Positions 54,708 to 63,864 of a stretch of DNA of 64,000 nucleotides are shown in pieces. The translations under genes were made by a program, and so were the position numbers. The notes beneath the pieces were generated by a model, which saw only the letters and a list, made by a program, of their open reading frames with translations, ran no database searches and was not told where the DNA came from. Positions within the stretch are counted from its first letter, which is position 1. Each line of letters opens with the position of its first letter. This DNA is from Methanosarcina acetivorans C2A (GTDB lineage: Archaea; Halobacteriota; Methanosarcinia; Methanosarcinales; Methanosarcinaceae): assembly GCF_000007345.1 (NCBI RefSeq), contig NC_003552.1, positions 5,084,001-5,148,000 on the forward strand. The letters are read 5' to 3'.

Positions 54708-56051
54708 ATGGTGCAGATGAAAAAGTGTACAACTAAAGAAGATGTATTAGAGGCTGTAAAAGAACGAGACGTAAAGTTTATCCGGACTCAGTTCACGGAT
54801 ACACTCGGCATCATCAAAAGCTGGGCAATTCCTGCAGAACAACTGGAAGAAGCTTTTGAAAACGGTGTAATGTTTGATGGTTCTTCGATTCAGGGTTTTA
54901 CAAGGATCGAAGAGTCCGATATGAAACTCGTGCTTGACCCTTCAACGTTCAGGATCCTACCCTGGAGACCTGCAACAGGCGCAGTCGCCAGAATTCTCGG
55001 AGACGTATACCTTCCCGATGGGAAACCCTTCCAGGGAGACCCAAGGTATGTCCTGAAGACCGCAATCAGCGAAGCTGAGAAGATGGGTTTCTCAATGAAC
55101 GTAGGACCAGAACTTGAATTTTTCCTTTTCAAACTTGATGCAAATGGAAACCCGACAACGGAACTTACCGACCAGGGCGGATACTTCGACTTCGCTCCCC
55201 TTGACCGTGCACAGGATGTACGCAGAGACATTGACTATGCCCTGGAGCATATGGGATTCCAGATCGAAGCTTCTCATCATGAAGTCGCACCTTCGCAGCA
55301 TGAAATCGACTTCAGATTCAGCGATGTACTTAACACGGCCGATAACGTCGTGACCTTCAAATACGTGGTAAAGTCAATCGCCTACCACAAGGGATACTAT
55401 GCAACCTTTATGCCAAAGCCCCTCTTCGGAGAAAATGGTTCAGGTATGCACAGCAACCAGTCCCTCTTCAAAAATGGGAAAAATGCCTTCTACGACCCGG
55501 ACACTCCTATGCAGCTTTCCCAGGATGCAATGTATTACATCGGAGGGCTGATGTCCCACATCAAAGAGTTTACAGCTATTACAAACCCGGTGATAAACTC
55601 CTACAAGAGGCTTGTCCCAGGATATGAAGCTCCTATCTACATTACCTGGTCCTCAAAGAACAGAAGTTCCCTTATCCGTATCCCTGCAACCCGCGGAGAA
55701 GGAACCAGAGTGGAACTCAGATGTCCGGACCCCTCATGTAACCCCTATCTGGCTTTTGCTCTTATGCTGAGAGCCGGGCTTGACGGAATTAAGAGCAAGA
55801 TCGACCCAGGAGAGGCGACAAACGTTAACATTTTCCACCTAACGGAAAAAGAACGTGCAGAAAGAAGCATTCACTCCCTCCCAGGAGACCTCAAAGAAGC
55901 AATCGATGAGATGAAAGGCAGCCAGTTCGTAAAGGAAGTACTCGGAGAACACGTCTTTAGCCATTACCTCTGTGCAAAAGAAATGGAATGGGACGAATAT
56001 AAGGCAATCGTTCATCCCTGGGAACTTGAAAAATACCTCCCTATGCTGTAA
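54708..56051 (+). CDS. glnA: Glutamine synthetase type I
   Basis: 447 aa; makes glutamine from glutamate, ammonia and ATP. Beta-grasp domain M-F-D-G-S-S-I-Q-G-F near residue 54, catalytic N-V-G-P-E-L-E-F-F near 130, and G-S-G-M-H-S-N-Q near 245, with R-I-P-A-T-R near 325. No adenylylation loop Tyr in the usual position could be identified, so control is likely by GlnK/2-oxoglutarate as in M. mazei. GTGAGGATG precedes the ATG. Confidence 0.95.
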   Translation: MVQMKKCTTKEDVLEAVKERDVKFIRTQFTDTLGIIKSWAIPAEQLEEAFENGVMFDGSSIQGFTRIEESDMKLVLDPSTFRILPWRPATGAVARILGDVYLPDGKPFQGDPRYVLKTAISEAEKMGFSMNVGPELEFFLFKLDANGNPTTELTDQGGYFDFAPLDRAQDVRRDIDYALEHMGFQIEASHHEVAPSQHEIDFRFSDVLNTADNVVTFKYVVKSIAYHKGYYATFMPKPLFGENGSGMHSNQSLFKNGKNAFYDPDTPMQLSQDAMYYIGGLMSHIKEFTAITNPVINSYKRLVPGYEAPIYITWSSKNRSSLIRIPATRGEGTRVELRCPDPSCNPYLAFALMLRAGLDGIKSKIDPGEATNVNIFHLTEKERAERSIHSLPGDLKEAIDEMKGSQFVKEVLGEHVFSHYLCAKEMEWDEYKAIVHPWELEKYLPML

Positions 56052-56862
56052 GGATAATCGCCTTTGATTTAGGGTTAGCCGGATAAAATTCCGTAATGAA
56101 AACTAAAAAAGAGTTTAATAAGAATCGGATTGCACACCTTATCCGGCAGGTGTGTCCCACCTCTCCAAAAACCATCTTCTGTTTAAAAAACGGAATGGCT
56201 CTTTTCAGAAAAGGGGAGGTTTCTTTTATTGGGATAAAGCGTTTTCTATTTTTTTCTGAAAAACTGGACCGAAAACGGATTTCGGTATAAAAATGCTTTC
56301 CTCAGAAAAGCCTGCAATATCAGTTCACGCTTTTCAAGTTTGTCTCATTATTTTTTTGGCAGACTGCAGTATCAAAAATTAATCTAATGTAAAAGAGGCT
56401 GGCAACTCTGAGCAGGACAACGTCATAACTGTCTATCTGTCCGGAAATACGGGCAATATTACAAGGAAAAAAAGAAAAAATTAAGCGGTTAAAACGTCAT
56501 GCTTTGCAGTATTACTGTAAGCAATTCTGCTTCTGAAAAAAGAAACATATATATATTGTCAAATAGGTACTAAATTACTTACTTCCCTTAGTGGCGACCC
56601 TCTCAGTTTCTTTGAAATAACTAAAAGCAAAGGCAGGAAAGCTATCACGAATTCATATCACATATATAATAAAAATTAAATTAATTTAAGTAAAGAGATC
56701 CCCCTCACTTACGAGAACTTATAGAATTATCCCCTGAAATCCAGTTTATCCAGCTGGCAAATTTTTTGACTATTTCTCAAAAATGAGCCGCAGAAATTAG
56801 TAAACATTACTGGCAAAAGTACTACATCGCGTTCATTTCTATTCATTTCTAGAGTGATCAAA
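56052..56862. other. Intergenic region upstream of glutamate synthase
   Basis: About 810 bases. It contains the promoter listed at 56546-56581 and a T-rich segment near 56340-56360. Short open frames at 56096 and elsewhere lack start signals. Nothing else recognised. Confidence 0.45.
56546..56581 (+). promoter_or_regulatory. Glutamate synthase operon promoter with palindromic operator
   Basis: TATA box ACATATATATATTG (56546-56558) followed by TAGGTA-N6-TACTTA (56564-56581), one base off a perfect palindrome. Same arrangement as glnA. About 280 bases before the first gene, so the leader would be long. Confidence 0.55.
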
Positions 56863-57915
56863 ATGTGTGGAATAATAGGCTTTATAGATCGAACAAAGTC
56901 CAGAATGGACGGGTCGAGCATAAAAGCCGCCCTAAGTCTCATGAATGAAAGAGGCAGTGGAGACGGGGCAGGCTATGCTGCATACGGAATTTATCCTGAA
57001 TATGCAGATTATTATGCTCTTCATGTTTTCTTTGACAACCTGGGAGAACCAAAAACGAAGGTTGACGAGATCCTCGATCTCTGGGGAGAAATCGTTCACC
57101 AGGAAGAGATCCCTACAACCCCCCAGCCAGGTTTGAAAAAGGTCCATATACCCTGGAGATACTTCTTCAAGCCCTCAAAAGACCTGATGGAAGGAAGAAT
57201 GGATTCCGAAAAAGACGTTGTCACGTACATCGTCATGGAAGTAAACGCCAATGTAAAAGGTGCCACAATTTTCTCCTCGGGGAAAAATATGGGAGTTTTC
57301 AAGGCTTCCGGCTGGCCGGAAGATGTAGGAAACTTTTACAGAATCGAAGACTACAAAGGGTACATCTGGCTTGCCCATAACCGTTACCCAACAAACTCTC
57401 CGGGCTGGTGGGGAGGAGCTCATCCTTTCAACCTGCTTAGCTGGTCAGTGGTACACAACGGCGAAATTACCTCATACGGTACAAACCAGCGCTATGTGGA
57501 AGGATATGGGTACAAATGCACCCTCTTTACCGACACTGAGGTTGTAGCCTATCTCTTCGACCTGCTCGGGAGGCAGCACGAGCTTTCTCATAAGATGGTT
57601 GTCCGGGCTCTTGCCCCGCCGTTCTGGGACGATATCGACCGCATGCCGGCAAAAGAAGCCGAATTAAACAAGGCAATCCGTCTGACCTACGGGTCCGCCC
57701 TTATGAACGGGCCTTTTGCTATTGTAGTAGGGACAGATAACGGGATTGTAGGCTTTACTGACAGAATTAAACTGCGCCCCCTTGTAGTTGGGGAAAATGA
57801 AAACAAGCTTTATATTTCCAGTGAAGAAGCAGCAATAAGGGTCATTGACCCCGAAGTAAAGAACGTCTACACTCCCAGAGCAGGAGAACCAATCATCGGG
57901 AGGTTTATAGAATGA
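56863..57915 (+). CDS. Glutamate synthase, glutamine amidotransferase subunit
   Basis: Class II (Ntn) amidotransferase domain, about 350 aa. The start must be ATG 56863, giving M-C-G-I-I-G with the catalytic Cys at position 2; the open frame to 56854 would mask it. W-L-A-H-N-R-Y-P-T-N-S-P-G-W-W-G-G-A-H-P-F-N and N-G-E-I-T-S-Y are substrate-loop motifs. In archaea the usual large subunit is split into separate proteins, and this is the first. Overlaps the next gene by four bases (ATGA). Confidence 0.9.
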   Translation: MCGIIGFIDRTKSRMDGSSIKAALSLMNERGSGDGAGYAAYGIYPEYADYYALHVFFDNLGEPKTKVDEILDLWGEIVHQEEIPTTPQPGLKKVHIPWRYFFKPSKDLMEGRMDSEKDVVTYIVMEVNANVKGATIFSSGKNMGVFKASGWPEDVGNFYRIEDYKGYIWLAHNRYPTNSPGWWGGAHPFNLLSWSVVHNGEITSYGTNQRYVEGYGYKCTLFTDTEVVAYLFDLLGRQHELSHKMVVRALAPPFWDDIDRMPAKEAELNKAIRLTYGSALMNGPFAIVVGTDNGIVGFTDRIKLRPLVVGENENKLYISSEEAAIRVIDPEVKNVYTPRAGEPIIGRFIE

Positions 57916-59423
57916 CGCTCGGAAGTGTACCCCCAAAGTATAAAGTCAGCATTGACCGCGACCAGTGCATGGACTGCGGACGCTGCATTGAAAATTGTTC
58001 CTACGGAGTATACAGAAGAGAAGGCGACAGGATCCTGATCGAGTCCAGGAAATGTACAGCCTGCCTTCGCTGTGTTGCAATGTGCCCGAGGGACGCAATC
58101 ACCCTTACGGAAAAACCCGTAGACTACCGTTCCCACCCCATCTGGACCCGGGAAGCCAGGGAAGATATCATTAACCAGGCCCGCAGCGGAAAGATCATCC
58201 TTTCAGGGATGGGAAATGTCAGGGACCTTCCAATTATTTATGACCGTCTTCTCCTTGATGCCTGCCAGGTCACAAACCCGAGCATCGACCCCCTGAGAGA
58301 ACCCATGGAACTCAGGACTTATATCGGGAAGAAGCCGGCCAAACTCAAATTCAGAAGAACCGAAAGTGGAGACGTCGAGCTTGAAACAAAGCTGGCCCCC
58401 AACCTGAAACTTGACACCCCTATCATGATCGGGCACATGAGTTTCGGAGCCATCAGCCTTAACTCCCAGCTCAGCATGGCAAAAGCCGTAGCCGAAACAG
58501 GGACGTACATGGGGACCGGAGAAGGAGGGCTGCATAAAGAGCTCTATCCCTACCAGGACCACATGATCGTACAGGTCGCTTCAGGCCGTTTCGGGGTTAA
58601 CATTGACTACCTGGAAAGAGGTGCTGCCATTGAGATCAAGATCGGACAGGGAGCAAAGCCGGGCATAGGAGGACACCTCCCCGGAGAAAAGGTAAACGAA
58701 GAGGTCTCCAGAACCCGTATGATCCCTCTGGGCAGTGACGCCATCAGTCCTGCTCCTCACCATGACATTTACAGCATCGAAGACCTTGTCCAGCTTGTCA
58801 GAAGCCTGAAAGAGGCAACCGAATGGAAGAAACCGGTCTTTGTGAAGATTGCAGCCGTGCACAATGTGGCACCCATCGCCGCAGGCATTGCCCGTTCCTC
58901 TGCAGACGCAGTGGTCATTGACGGGTTCCGCGGAGGGACCGGGGCAGCCCCGAAGGTCTTCAGAGACCATGTGGGAATTCCTATCGAAGCTGCAATTGCC
59001 AGCGTCGACCAGAAACTCAGGGACCAGGGTGTCAGAAATGAGATTTCCATCATCGCAAGCGGAGGGATAAGGAATAGTGCCGACCTTGCCAAGTCCATTG
59101 CACTCGGAGCAGATGCAGTCTACATTGGAACTGCTGCCCTTGTCGCTCTGGGATGCAGAGTCTGTGGAAACTGTTACAGAAACCTCTGCCCCTGGGGCAT
59201 TGCTACCCAGCGCCCGGATCTTGTGAGCAGGCTTGACCCCGAAGCCGGAGCAGCACAGGTTTCAAACCTGATACACGGCTGGACCCTGGAACTCAGCGAA
59301 CTTATGGGCGCAGCAGGCATCAACAGTATAGAAAGCCTGCGCGGAAACAGGGACCGCCTGCGCGGATACATGCTAGATGAAGGAATGCTTAAAATCCTGG
59401 ACGTACTGCCAGCGGGGGCCTGA
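57912..59423 (+). CDS. gltB: Glutamate synthase, FMN and iron-sulfur catalytic subunit
   Basis: 503 aa. Two N-terminal 4Fe-4S motifs (C-M-D-C-G-R-C-I-E-N-C and C-T-A-C-L-R-C-V-A-M-C-P), then the FMN barrel with G-E-G-G-L-H-K-E-L, and a cysteine site C-R-V-C-G-N-C-Y-R-N-L-C-P near residue 416. It forms glutamate from 2-oxoglutarate and ammonia transferred from the first subunit. Ferredoxin domains at the N-terminus suggest entry of electrons from the F420 subunit. Confidence 0.92.
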   Translation: MTLGSVPPKYKVSIDRDQCMDCGRCIENCSYGVYRREGDRILIESRKCTACLRCVAMCPRDAITLTEKPVDYRSHPIWTREAREDIINQARSGKIILSGMGNVRDLPIIYDRLLLDACQVTNPSIDPLREPMELRTYIGKKPAKLKFRRTESGDVELETKLAPNLKLDTPIMIGHMSFGAISLNSQLSMAKAVAETGTYMGTGEGGLHKELYPYQDHMIVQVASGRFGVNIDYLERGAAIEIKIGQGAKPGIGGHLPGEKVNEEVSRTRMIPLGSDAISPAPHHDIYSIEDLVQLVRSLKEATEWKKPVFVKIAAVHNVAPIAAGIARSSADAVVIDGFRGGTGAAPKVFRDHVGIPIEAAIASVDQKLRDQGVRNEISIIASGGIRNSADLAKSIALGADAVYIGTAALVALGCRVCGNCYRNLCPWGIATQRPDLVSRLDPEAGAAQVSNLIHGWTLELSELMGAAGINSIESLRGNRDRLRGYMLDEGMLKILDVLPAGA

Positions 59424-59425
59424 AT

Positions 59426-60169
59426 ATGAAGACTGTAAGAATTGATGCTAAAGGCATGCACTACACCCCCCTAAACCAGAAAATCAGGGCCGCAGTTGCG
59501 GATGGGACGGAAGAGATTATAATCGACAACGTGCTCGGACAGCGCTTTATCGGAGACGGAGTTAGAGGCGATGTCCGCATCATAATCAACGGGGTTCCCG
59601 GAGGAGACCTGGGAATGTTCATGAGCGGACCTACCTGCATAGTCAACGGGAATGCCGAACATGCTCCAGGAAACACAATGAACAGCGGCATGCTTGTGAT
59701 CCACGGAAGTGCAGGAGATGCGGTCGCCCACAGTATGAGGGGAGGCAAGGTCTTTATAAGGAACAACATCGGATACCGCGGCGGCATCCACATGAAACAG
59801 TATGAAGTGGAAGCCAGACCCATACTTGTCGTAGGGGGCACAGCCCACTCCTTCCTTGGGGAATACATGGCCGGAGGCCTTGTGCTGGTGCTTGGGATAG
59901 GCAAGGAAAAAGCCATGACTGACCGGGGTATCGGAAGCGGGATCCACGGTGGAGAGATTATTATCCGCGGGGAAGTGGATGACTATCTGCTCGGGGTCGG
60001 AGCCAAGAAATTCGAGTTTACGGAAGCTGACCTGGAACGCATAGCCCCGATTATAAAGAGCTTCTGCGAGCAGTTCGGGTATGACTCCACAGAGTTCCTG
60101 GACACAAATTACACAAAGATCGGACCTGCAAGCAGCCGGCCTTTTGCAAGCAAATACGTCTGGGAGTGA
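59426..60169 (+). CDS. Glutamate synthase, GXGXG domain subunit
   Basis: 247 aa. Right-handed beta-helix of the glutamate synthase C-terminal family, the same fold as FmdC in this window: G-x-G-V-R-G-D-V, G-G-D-L-G-M-F-M-S-G and repeated G-x-G..G-G-x-I/V-x-I from residue 30 to 190. Two bases separate it from the previous gene. Structural third part of the enzyme. Confidence 0.92.
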   Translation: MKTVRIDAKGMHYTPLNQKIRAAVADGTEEIIIDNVLGQRFIGDGVRGDVRIIINGVPGGDLGMFMSGPTCIVNGNAEHAPGNTMNSGMLVIHGSAGDAVAHSMRGGKVFIRNNIGYRGGIHMKQYEVEARPILVVGGTAHSFLGEYMAGGLVLVLGIGKEKAMTDRGIGSGIHGGEIIIRGEVDDYLLGVGAKKFEFTEADLERIAPIIKSFCEQFGYDSTEFLDTNYTKIGPASSRPFASKYVWE

Positions 60170-60175
60170 TCAGAA

Positions 60176-61213
60176 ATGGCAGAAAAGAAACCAATCAGTA
60201 AGAGTTACCTTGACCTGAAATCAAAAGTCTGGGACACCGGCCTCTGCTCAGGCTGCGGGGCCTGCGTTGCAGTCTGCCCTGCTGACGCCCTGTATTTCGA
60301 AACAGGCGGCGATTCCACACATCCTAAGAGCAATAACTACTGCAAAGCAGCTGTTGACGACGTGCCCTGCGGAGCATGCTACGAGGTCTGCCCGAGACTG
60401 GACGAACAGTCTTCAAGCCTGCTGGGAGACTACCTGGAAATCACTACCGGAAAAGCAGAATTCGACGTCCCTAGAAAGCAGAGTGGAGGAGCAGTAACTG
60501 CAATCCTTGCAAACGCCCTCGACACCGGCCTTGTGGATGCCGTGGTCACCGTCACCGAAGACCCCTGGACCCTCAAGCCGCGCTCCATGGTAATCACCTC
60601 AAGTGAAGTCCTCGTAGGACAGGCCGGAAGCCGCTACAACTGGTGGGTCCCCCTTGTCTCTTCCCTCAAAGAAGCCGTCGTAAAGCGAAAGTACAGGAAC
60701 GTAGCAGTGGTAGGAGTCCCCTGTGTGGTCCAGGCAGTCCGCAAGATGCTTGAATCCGACCACCAGCTGATTAGCCCCTACAAGAAATCCATCCGCTTCG
60801 TAATAGGGCTTTTCTGTACCGAAAGCTTCGACTACGAAAAACTCATTGCCGGCAAGCTGAAAAGCGAGTACGCCCTCGAGCCCATGAAAGTCTGCCGCAT
60901 TGACGTCAAAGGCAAGCTCGAAATCACCCTTAACGACGGGACCCAATACGTGATCCCTCTTGCCGAACTCGAAGACACCGTCCGCCCCGGCTGTGCAGTC
61001 TGCACGGACTTTACCGCCCTCACAGCCGACATCTCCGCCGGCGCAGTGGGGAGTCCTAATGGATACACCACCCTTGTGGTCCGTACCCTGGTAGGACAGC
61101 ACCTCCTGGAAAACGCAGTTGCCAACGGAAAGCTGAGCATAGGAGGCGGCGAGCTTAACCTGGGAATCATCGAGAAACTCGCCACAAAGAAGCTGGCAAG
61201 AAAACAAGAATAA
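60176..61213 (+). CDS. F420 hydrogenase/dehydrogenase beta subunit family protein (FrhB-like)
   Basis: 345 aa. N-terminal 4Fe-4S motif C-S-G-C-G-A-C-V-A-V-C-P near residue 23, more cysteines C-G-A-C-Y-E-V-C-P near 65, then the FrhB domain with G-V-P-C-V-V-Q-A-V near 186 and F-C-T-E-S-F near 216, the flavin and F420 sites. As last gene of the glutamate synthase operon it most likely feeds electrons from reduced F420 to the FMN subunit, in place of NADPH or ferredoxin. Inferred from family and gene order. Confidence 0.85.
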   Translation: MAEKKPISKSYLDLKSKVWDTGLCSGCGACVAVCPADALYFETGGDSTHPKSNNYCKAAVDDVPCGACYEVCPRLDEQSSSLLGDYLEITTGKAEFDVPRKQSGGAVTAILANALDTGLVDAVVTVTEDPWTLKPRSMVITSSEVLVGQAGSRYNWWVPLVSSLKEAVVKRKYRNVAVVGVPCVVQAVRKMLESDHQLISPYKKSIRFVIGLFCTESFDYEKLIAGKLKSEYALEPMKVCRIDVKGKLEITLNDGTQYVIPLAELEDTVRPGCAVCTDFTALTADISAGAVGSPNGYTTLVVRTLVGQHLLENAVANGKLSIGGGELNLGIIEKLATKKLARKQE

Positions 61214-61236
61214 AAATTACCTCAAAATCGAATTTA

Positions 61237-61265
61237 GATGGAGCCAACAAACTCCATCTTTTTTA
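61237..61265 (+). terminator. Terminator of the glutamate synthase operon
   Basis: GATGGAG (61237-61243), loop, CTCCATC, then a run of T. Lies 23 bases after the last stop. Confidence 0.7.
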
Positions 61266-61288
61266 CGTTCTTTTTTTGCAAACCTGGA

Positions 61289-61774
61289 TTATATTTGAAA
61301 CCATTCCCCTGGGAATTTACTATTTGAGGTAATTTCCGTAACCGTTTCAACTACTATCCCTTCTTCTTCGTCAACAAGGAAATCTACTATCCTGTTTTCT
61401 GACCGTATCCTCAAAGCCGGAGCACACCCGGATCCGGCGTAACCTTCAGGAGTTGGATGACAGGAATAAACCACGCCTACAATCGTTGCTCCTTCCCGGG
61501 TCATTTGTTTAGCACGGCTGTCATTAAGTGCAATTTGAGCCACATGAGATGCATTTGTTTTGAGCCATTCCGATTCAGATTCATTGTACGGGGGAAGAAC
61601 GGGTATGGCAGAGAAATTAATACTCAAATTACCTACATCTTCACTTACAGATGCATCTGTGCTGTCATTTGATGTTTTTGAAGAATTTCCGGTTGATTCT
61701 TGACCAATACATCCAACGCAACTGCCAATAATCAAAAAACAGATCAACGAAATAATTTTTAATTTGACTTTCAA
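61289..61774 (-). CDS. Secreted lipoprotein-like protein
   Basis: 161 aa. Basic start, hydrophobic segment, then I-I-G-S-C-V-G-C-I-G, which fits a lipobox at Cys22, followed by a Ser/Thr/Asn-rich linker (26-60). The rest has two cysteines (C-H-P-T near 106; C-A-P near 118) and an acidic patch. No recognised family. Confidence 0.65.
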   Translation of the reverse strand: MKVKLKIISLICFLIIGSCVGCIGQESTGNSSKTSNDSTDASVSEDVGNLSINFSAIPVLPPYNESESEWLKTNASHVAQIALNDSRAKQMTREGATIVGVVYSCHPTPEGYAGSGCAPALRIRSENRIVDFLVDEEEGIVVETVTEITSNSKFPGEWFQI

Positions 61775-61828
61775 TACAAAACCCCTGGAAGTTAGTTTAT
61801 TCTTATAACAAATATACCTCTATAACTT

Positions 61829-62947
61829 TTATTTCCCACGCACTTTTCTGCCAAAAATCAGATATGTGAGCAGGACTGAAACACCTGCCAGCTCAGAACC
61901 CGGAAAAGGAACTTCCTCTCTCGGCCCGGTTATTGTGTTGTTTTCAGAATCATTAAAAATAAGATCTTCTTTGCCGTTTAAATTTGCAATGTTATTCTTT
62001 AGAATGTTGTTCCTGCTGGAATTATTGATGTTTATCCCATACCCCGTGTTATTCGAAGCATAATTGCTGTCCAGTATATTGCCAGAAGAATCTATCAAAA
62101 ATATCCCACTGATATTATTGGAATTTGCGACATTGTTTAACAGACTGTTATTGTTACTGCTTTGGAGATTTATACCGCTCCAATCGTTTGAGCTGGCGGA
62201 GTTATTTATAAGATAGTCATAACCGGTTTCTATCAAAGAAATACCAATACGGTTATTTGACGCGGTATTATTAACAAGCGTGTTATTGTAAGAAAAAAAC
62301 AGCTCAATTCCAAATCCTGCATAAGTCCAATTTGCAGTATTATTACTCAGTTCATTGTTACTGCTGAATTCATAAAGAAGTATGCCATAATGATTATTCA
62401 GGTTTAAAATATTATTATTCAACCTGTTGTTGCTGGAGTTCCATAGCAAAACTCCTATCCGGCTCATGGACACACTATTATTGGCAAGAGTATTATTAGA
62501 AGAATCAAGAAGATAAACACCAAAACTGTTTGATGAAATATTATTGCCGCTTATAAGAGCCTTACTGACATTTTCTAAATAGATCCCGGTTTTATCTTCC
62601 CCGTATTCGTCTGTTTTGGCACCTGTTATCTGGAGTCCATTGATGGTTACACTGTTTGCAGTCACATGGAAAACGTCGCCTTTCGAGCTGGCAGCCCGGA
62701 TAATCGTTTCATCGGAATTTCCGGAATAAGACTTGATTGCCAGTTCTTTATTCACATTCACGTTTTCCTCATACGTGCCGGGATAGACGAGAATCGTATC
62801 TCCTGAAGTCGCGTTATCGATAGCTTCCTGTATAGAGGTATAATCTGCTCCTTCGCTGTCATCTACCGAAATTGTGTCTGCAGCCCCTGTACCGGCAAAG
62901 ATTAACAAAAAGATGAAGGTTATCAGATAACAGAATTTTATTTTCAT
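61829..62947 (-). CDS. Surface beta-helix protein (NosD/parallel beta-helix repeats)
   Basis: About 372 aa, with a signal peptide (residues 1-25, A-A-D cleavage) followed by a parallel beta-helix: about 12 turns with N-N-x-x-x-N-N and S-S-N-N patterns from residue 70 to 345. The C-terminal tail has P-F-P-G-S-E-L-A-G, a short hydrophobic segment and basic end (G-R-K-V-R-G-K), resembling a PEF-CTERM type anchor. Cell-surface protein; function in cell-wall or adhesion suspected. Start ATG 62947; 62953 is also in frame. Confidence 0.7.
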   Translation of the reverse strand: MKIKFCYLITFIFLLIFAGTGAADTISVDDSEGADYTSIQEAIDNATSGDTILVYPGTYEENVNVNKELAIKSYSGNSDETIIRAASSKGDVFHVTANSVTINGLQITGAKTDEYGEDKTGIYLENVSKALISGNNISSNSFGVYLLDSSNNTLANNSVSMSRIGVLLWNSSNNRLNNNILNLNNHYGILLYEFSSNNELSNNTANWTYAGFGIELFFSYNNTLVNNTASNNRIGISLIETGYDYLINNSASSNDWSGINLQSSNNNSLLNNVANSNNISGIFLIDSSGNILDSNYASNNTGYGININNSSRNNILKNNIANLNGKEDLIFNDSENNTITGPREEVPFPGSELAGVSVLLTYLIFGRKVRGK

Positions 62948-63327
62948 ATACAACCTCTTGAAATTAAAAACCGGGACTTTCTTACCTTTGACATGTGGAG
63001 TTCAAATCTACTCTAGAAAGTTCGTTTGAACTCTACCAAATATCTTTTTAAATGTTCATTTTTCCATGAACTTACTTTTATAATTAATTTGTGGCCAAGT
63101 CATCCAACTGACAGGATATATAAATTAAAATCCGAGTTTTTTTGAGATTTATAGAGGAATTAGATTGATAGTTAGATGATTTGGCCATAAAACATTAAAA
63201 GAACTAGTAAAAATGAGTTTATGGAGTTTGGAAGTATTTCCGTATACCTTATTGGTAAGCATTAGGTTCTGAAATTAAACGTATATATGTGAGGAGTTAA
63301 AACTCCTCATTTTTTTCGGTGATTGAT
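62948..63327. other. Divergent intergenic region
   Basis: About 380 bases between divergent genes. Contains the palindrome at 63290-63316 (listed) and T-rich stretches. Promoters for both genes expected. Confidence 0.45.
63290..63316 (+). terminator. Perfect hairpin with oligo-T before the UPF0228 gene
   Basis: TGAGGAGTT-AA-AACTCCTCA (63290-63309) is a 9-bp stem with a run of seven T after it. It lies 11 bases before the start codon of the next gene, so it could act as a leader terminator or attenuator. Confidence 0.5.
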
Positions 63328-63864
63328 GTGAATAAAATTAGCAAAGTAGTAGTTGTTTTTATTGCTCTTCTAACCTTCTTAGCACTGATGATGCAATCTC
63401 AAGAAGTTAAAACACCTGGTTTACTTATTCAATTTGAAAATGAAACTAGTGAGGCGGAAGTTAAAGCCATTCTTGAAAATTACGACATACCCGTGAATTA
63501 TACCATAGACTATAATTCTAATATTGGGCGAGGAATGTACTACATAGAAGTTGATGAAGATAAAATATATGAATTAAGGAAAGATGAAAACTGGACTTCT
63601 GTAGTTGAAATCAAAAAAGGAAATTATAACATAATTATGTTATCTGAAGAATTTGTTCCAGATGAAAATGTTCTCGCAATGCTGGAAAAAAATAACCTTC
63701 AGTTGAAAAAGGCTGTTGTGTGTTATATCCAGTTTGGAGATGGATCAGCGCCCTGGGTTGTTGGAGAGAATTGTATTCTGGAGAGGGATGCAATCAGGAT
63801 AAAAAACGAACTCGAAACAAATGAGAAAGTTTTGATTGTAGGTCTGGATGATATTGTAGGGTAA
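63328..63864 (+). CDS. UPF0228 family protein
   Basis: 178 aa. One N-terminal membrane anchor or signal (residues 5-24), then a soluble domain with D-E-D-K-I-Y-E-L and E-T-S-E-A-E-V-K-A-I, typical of UPF0228, a family known mainly from Methanosarcina. GGTGAT at 63318-63323 supports GTG 63328; an earlier GTG at 63319 overlaps it. Function unknown. Confidence 0.75.
   Translation: MNKISKVVVVFIALLTFLALMMQSQEVKTPGLLIQFENETSEAEVKAILENYDIPVNYTIDYNSNIGRGMYYIEVDEDKIYELRKDENWTSVVEIKKGNYNIIMLSEEFVPDENVLAMLEKNNLQLKKAVVCYIQFGDGSAPWVVGENCILERDAIRIKNELETNEKVLIVGLDDIVG

Noticed and set aside
56096-56290. 64-codon frame downstream of glnA
   Set aside because: No ribosome binding site, no family resemblance, A+T-rich composition.
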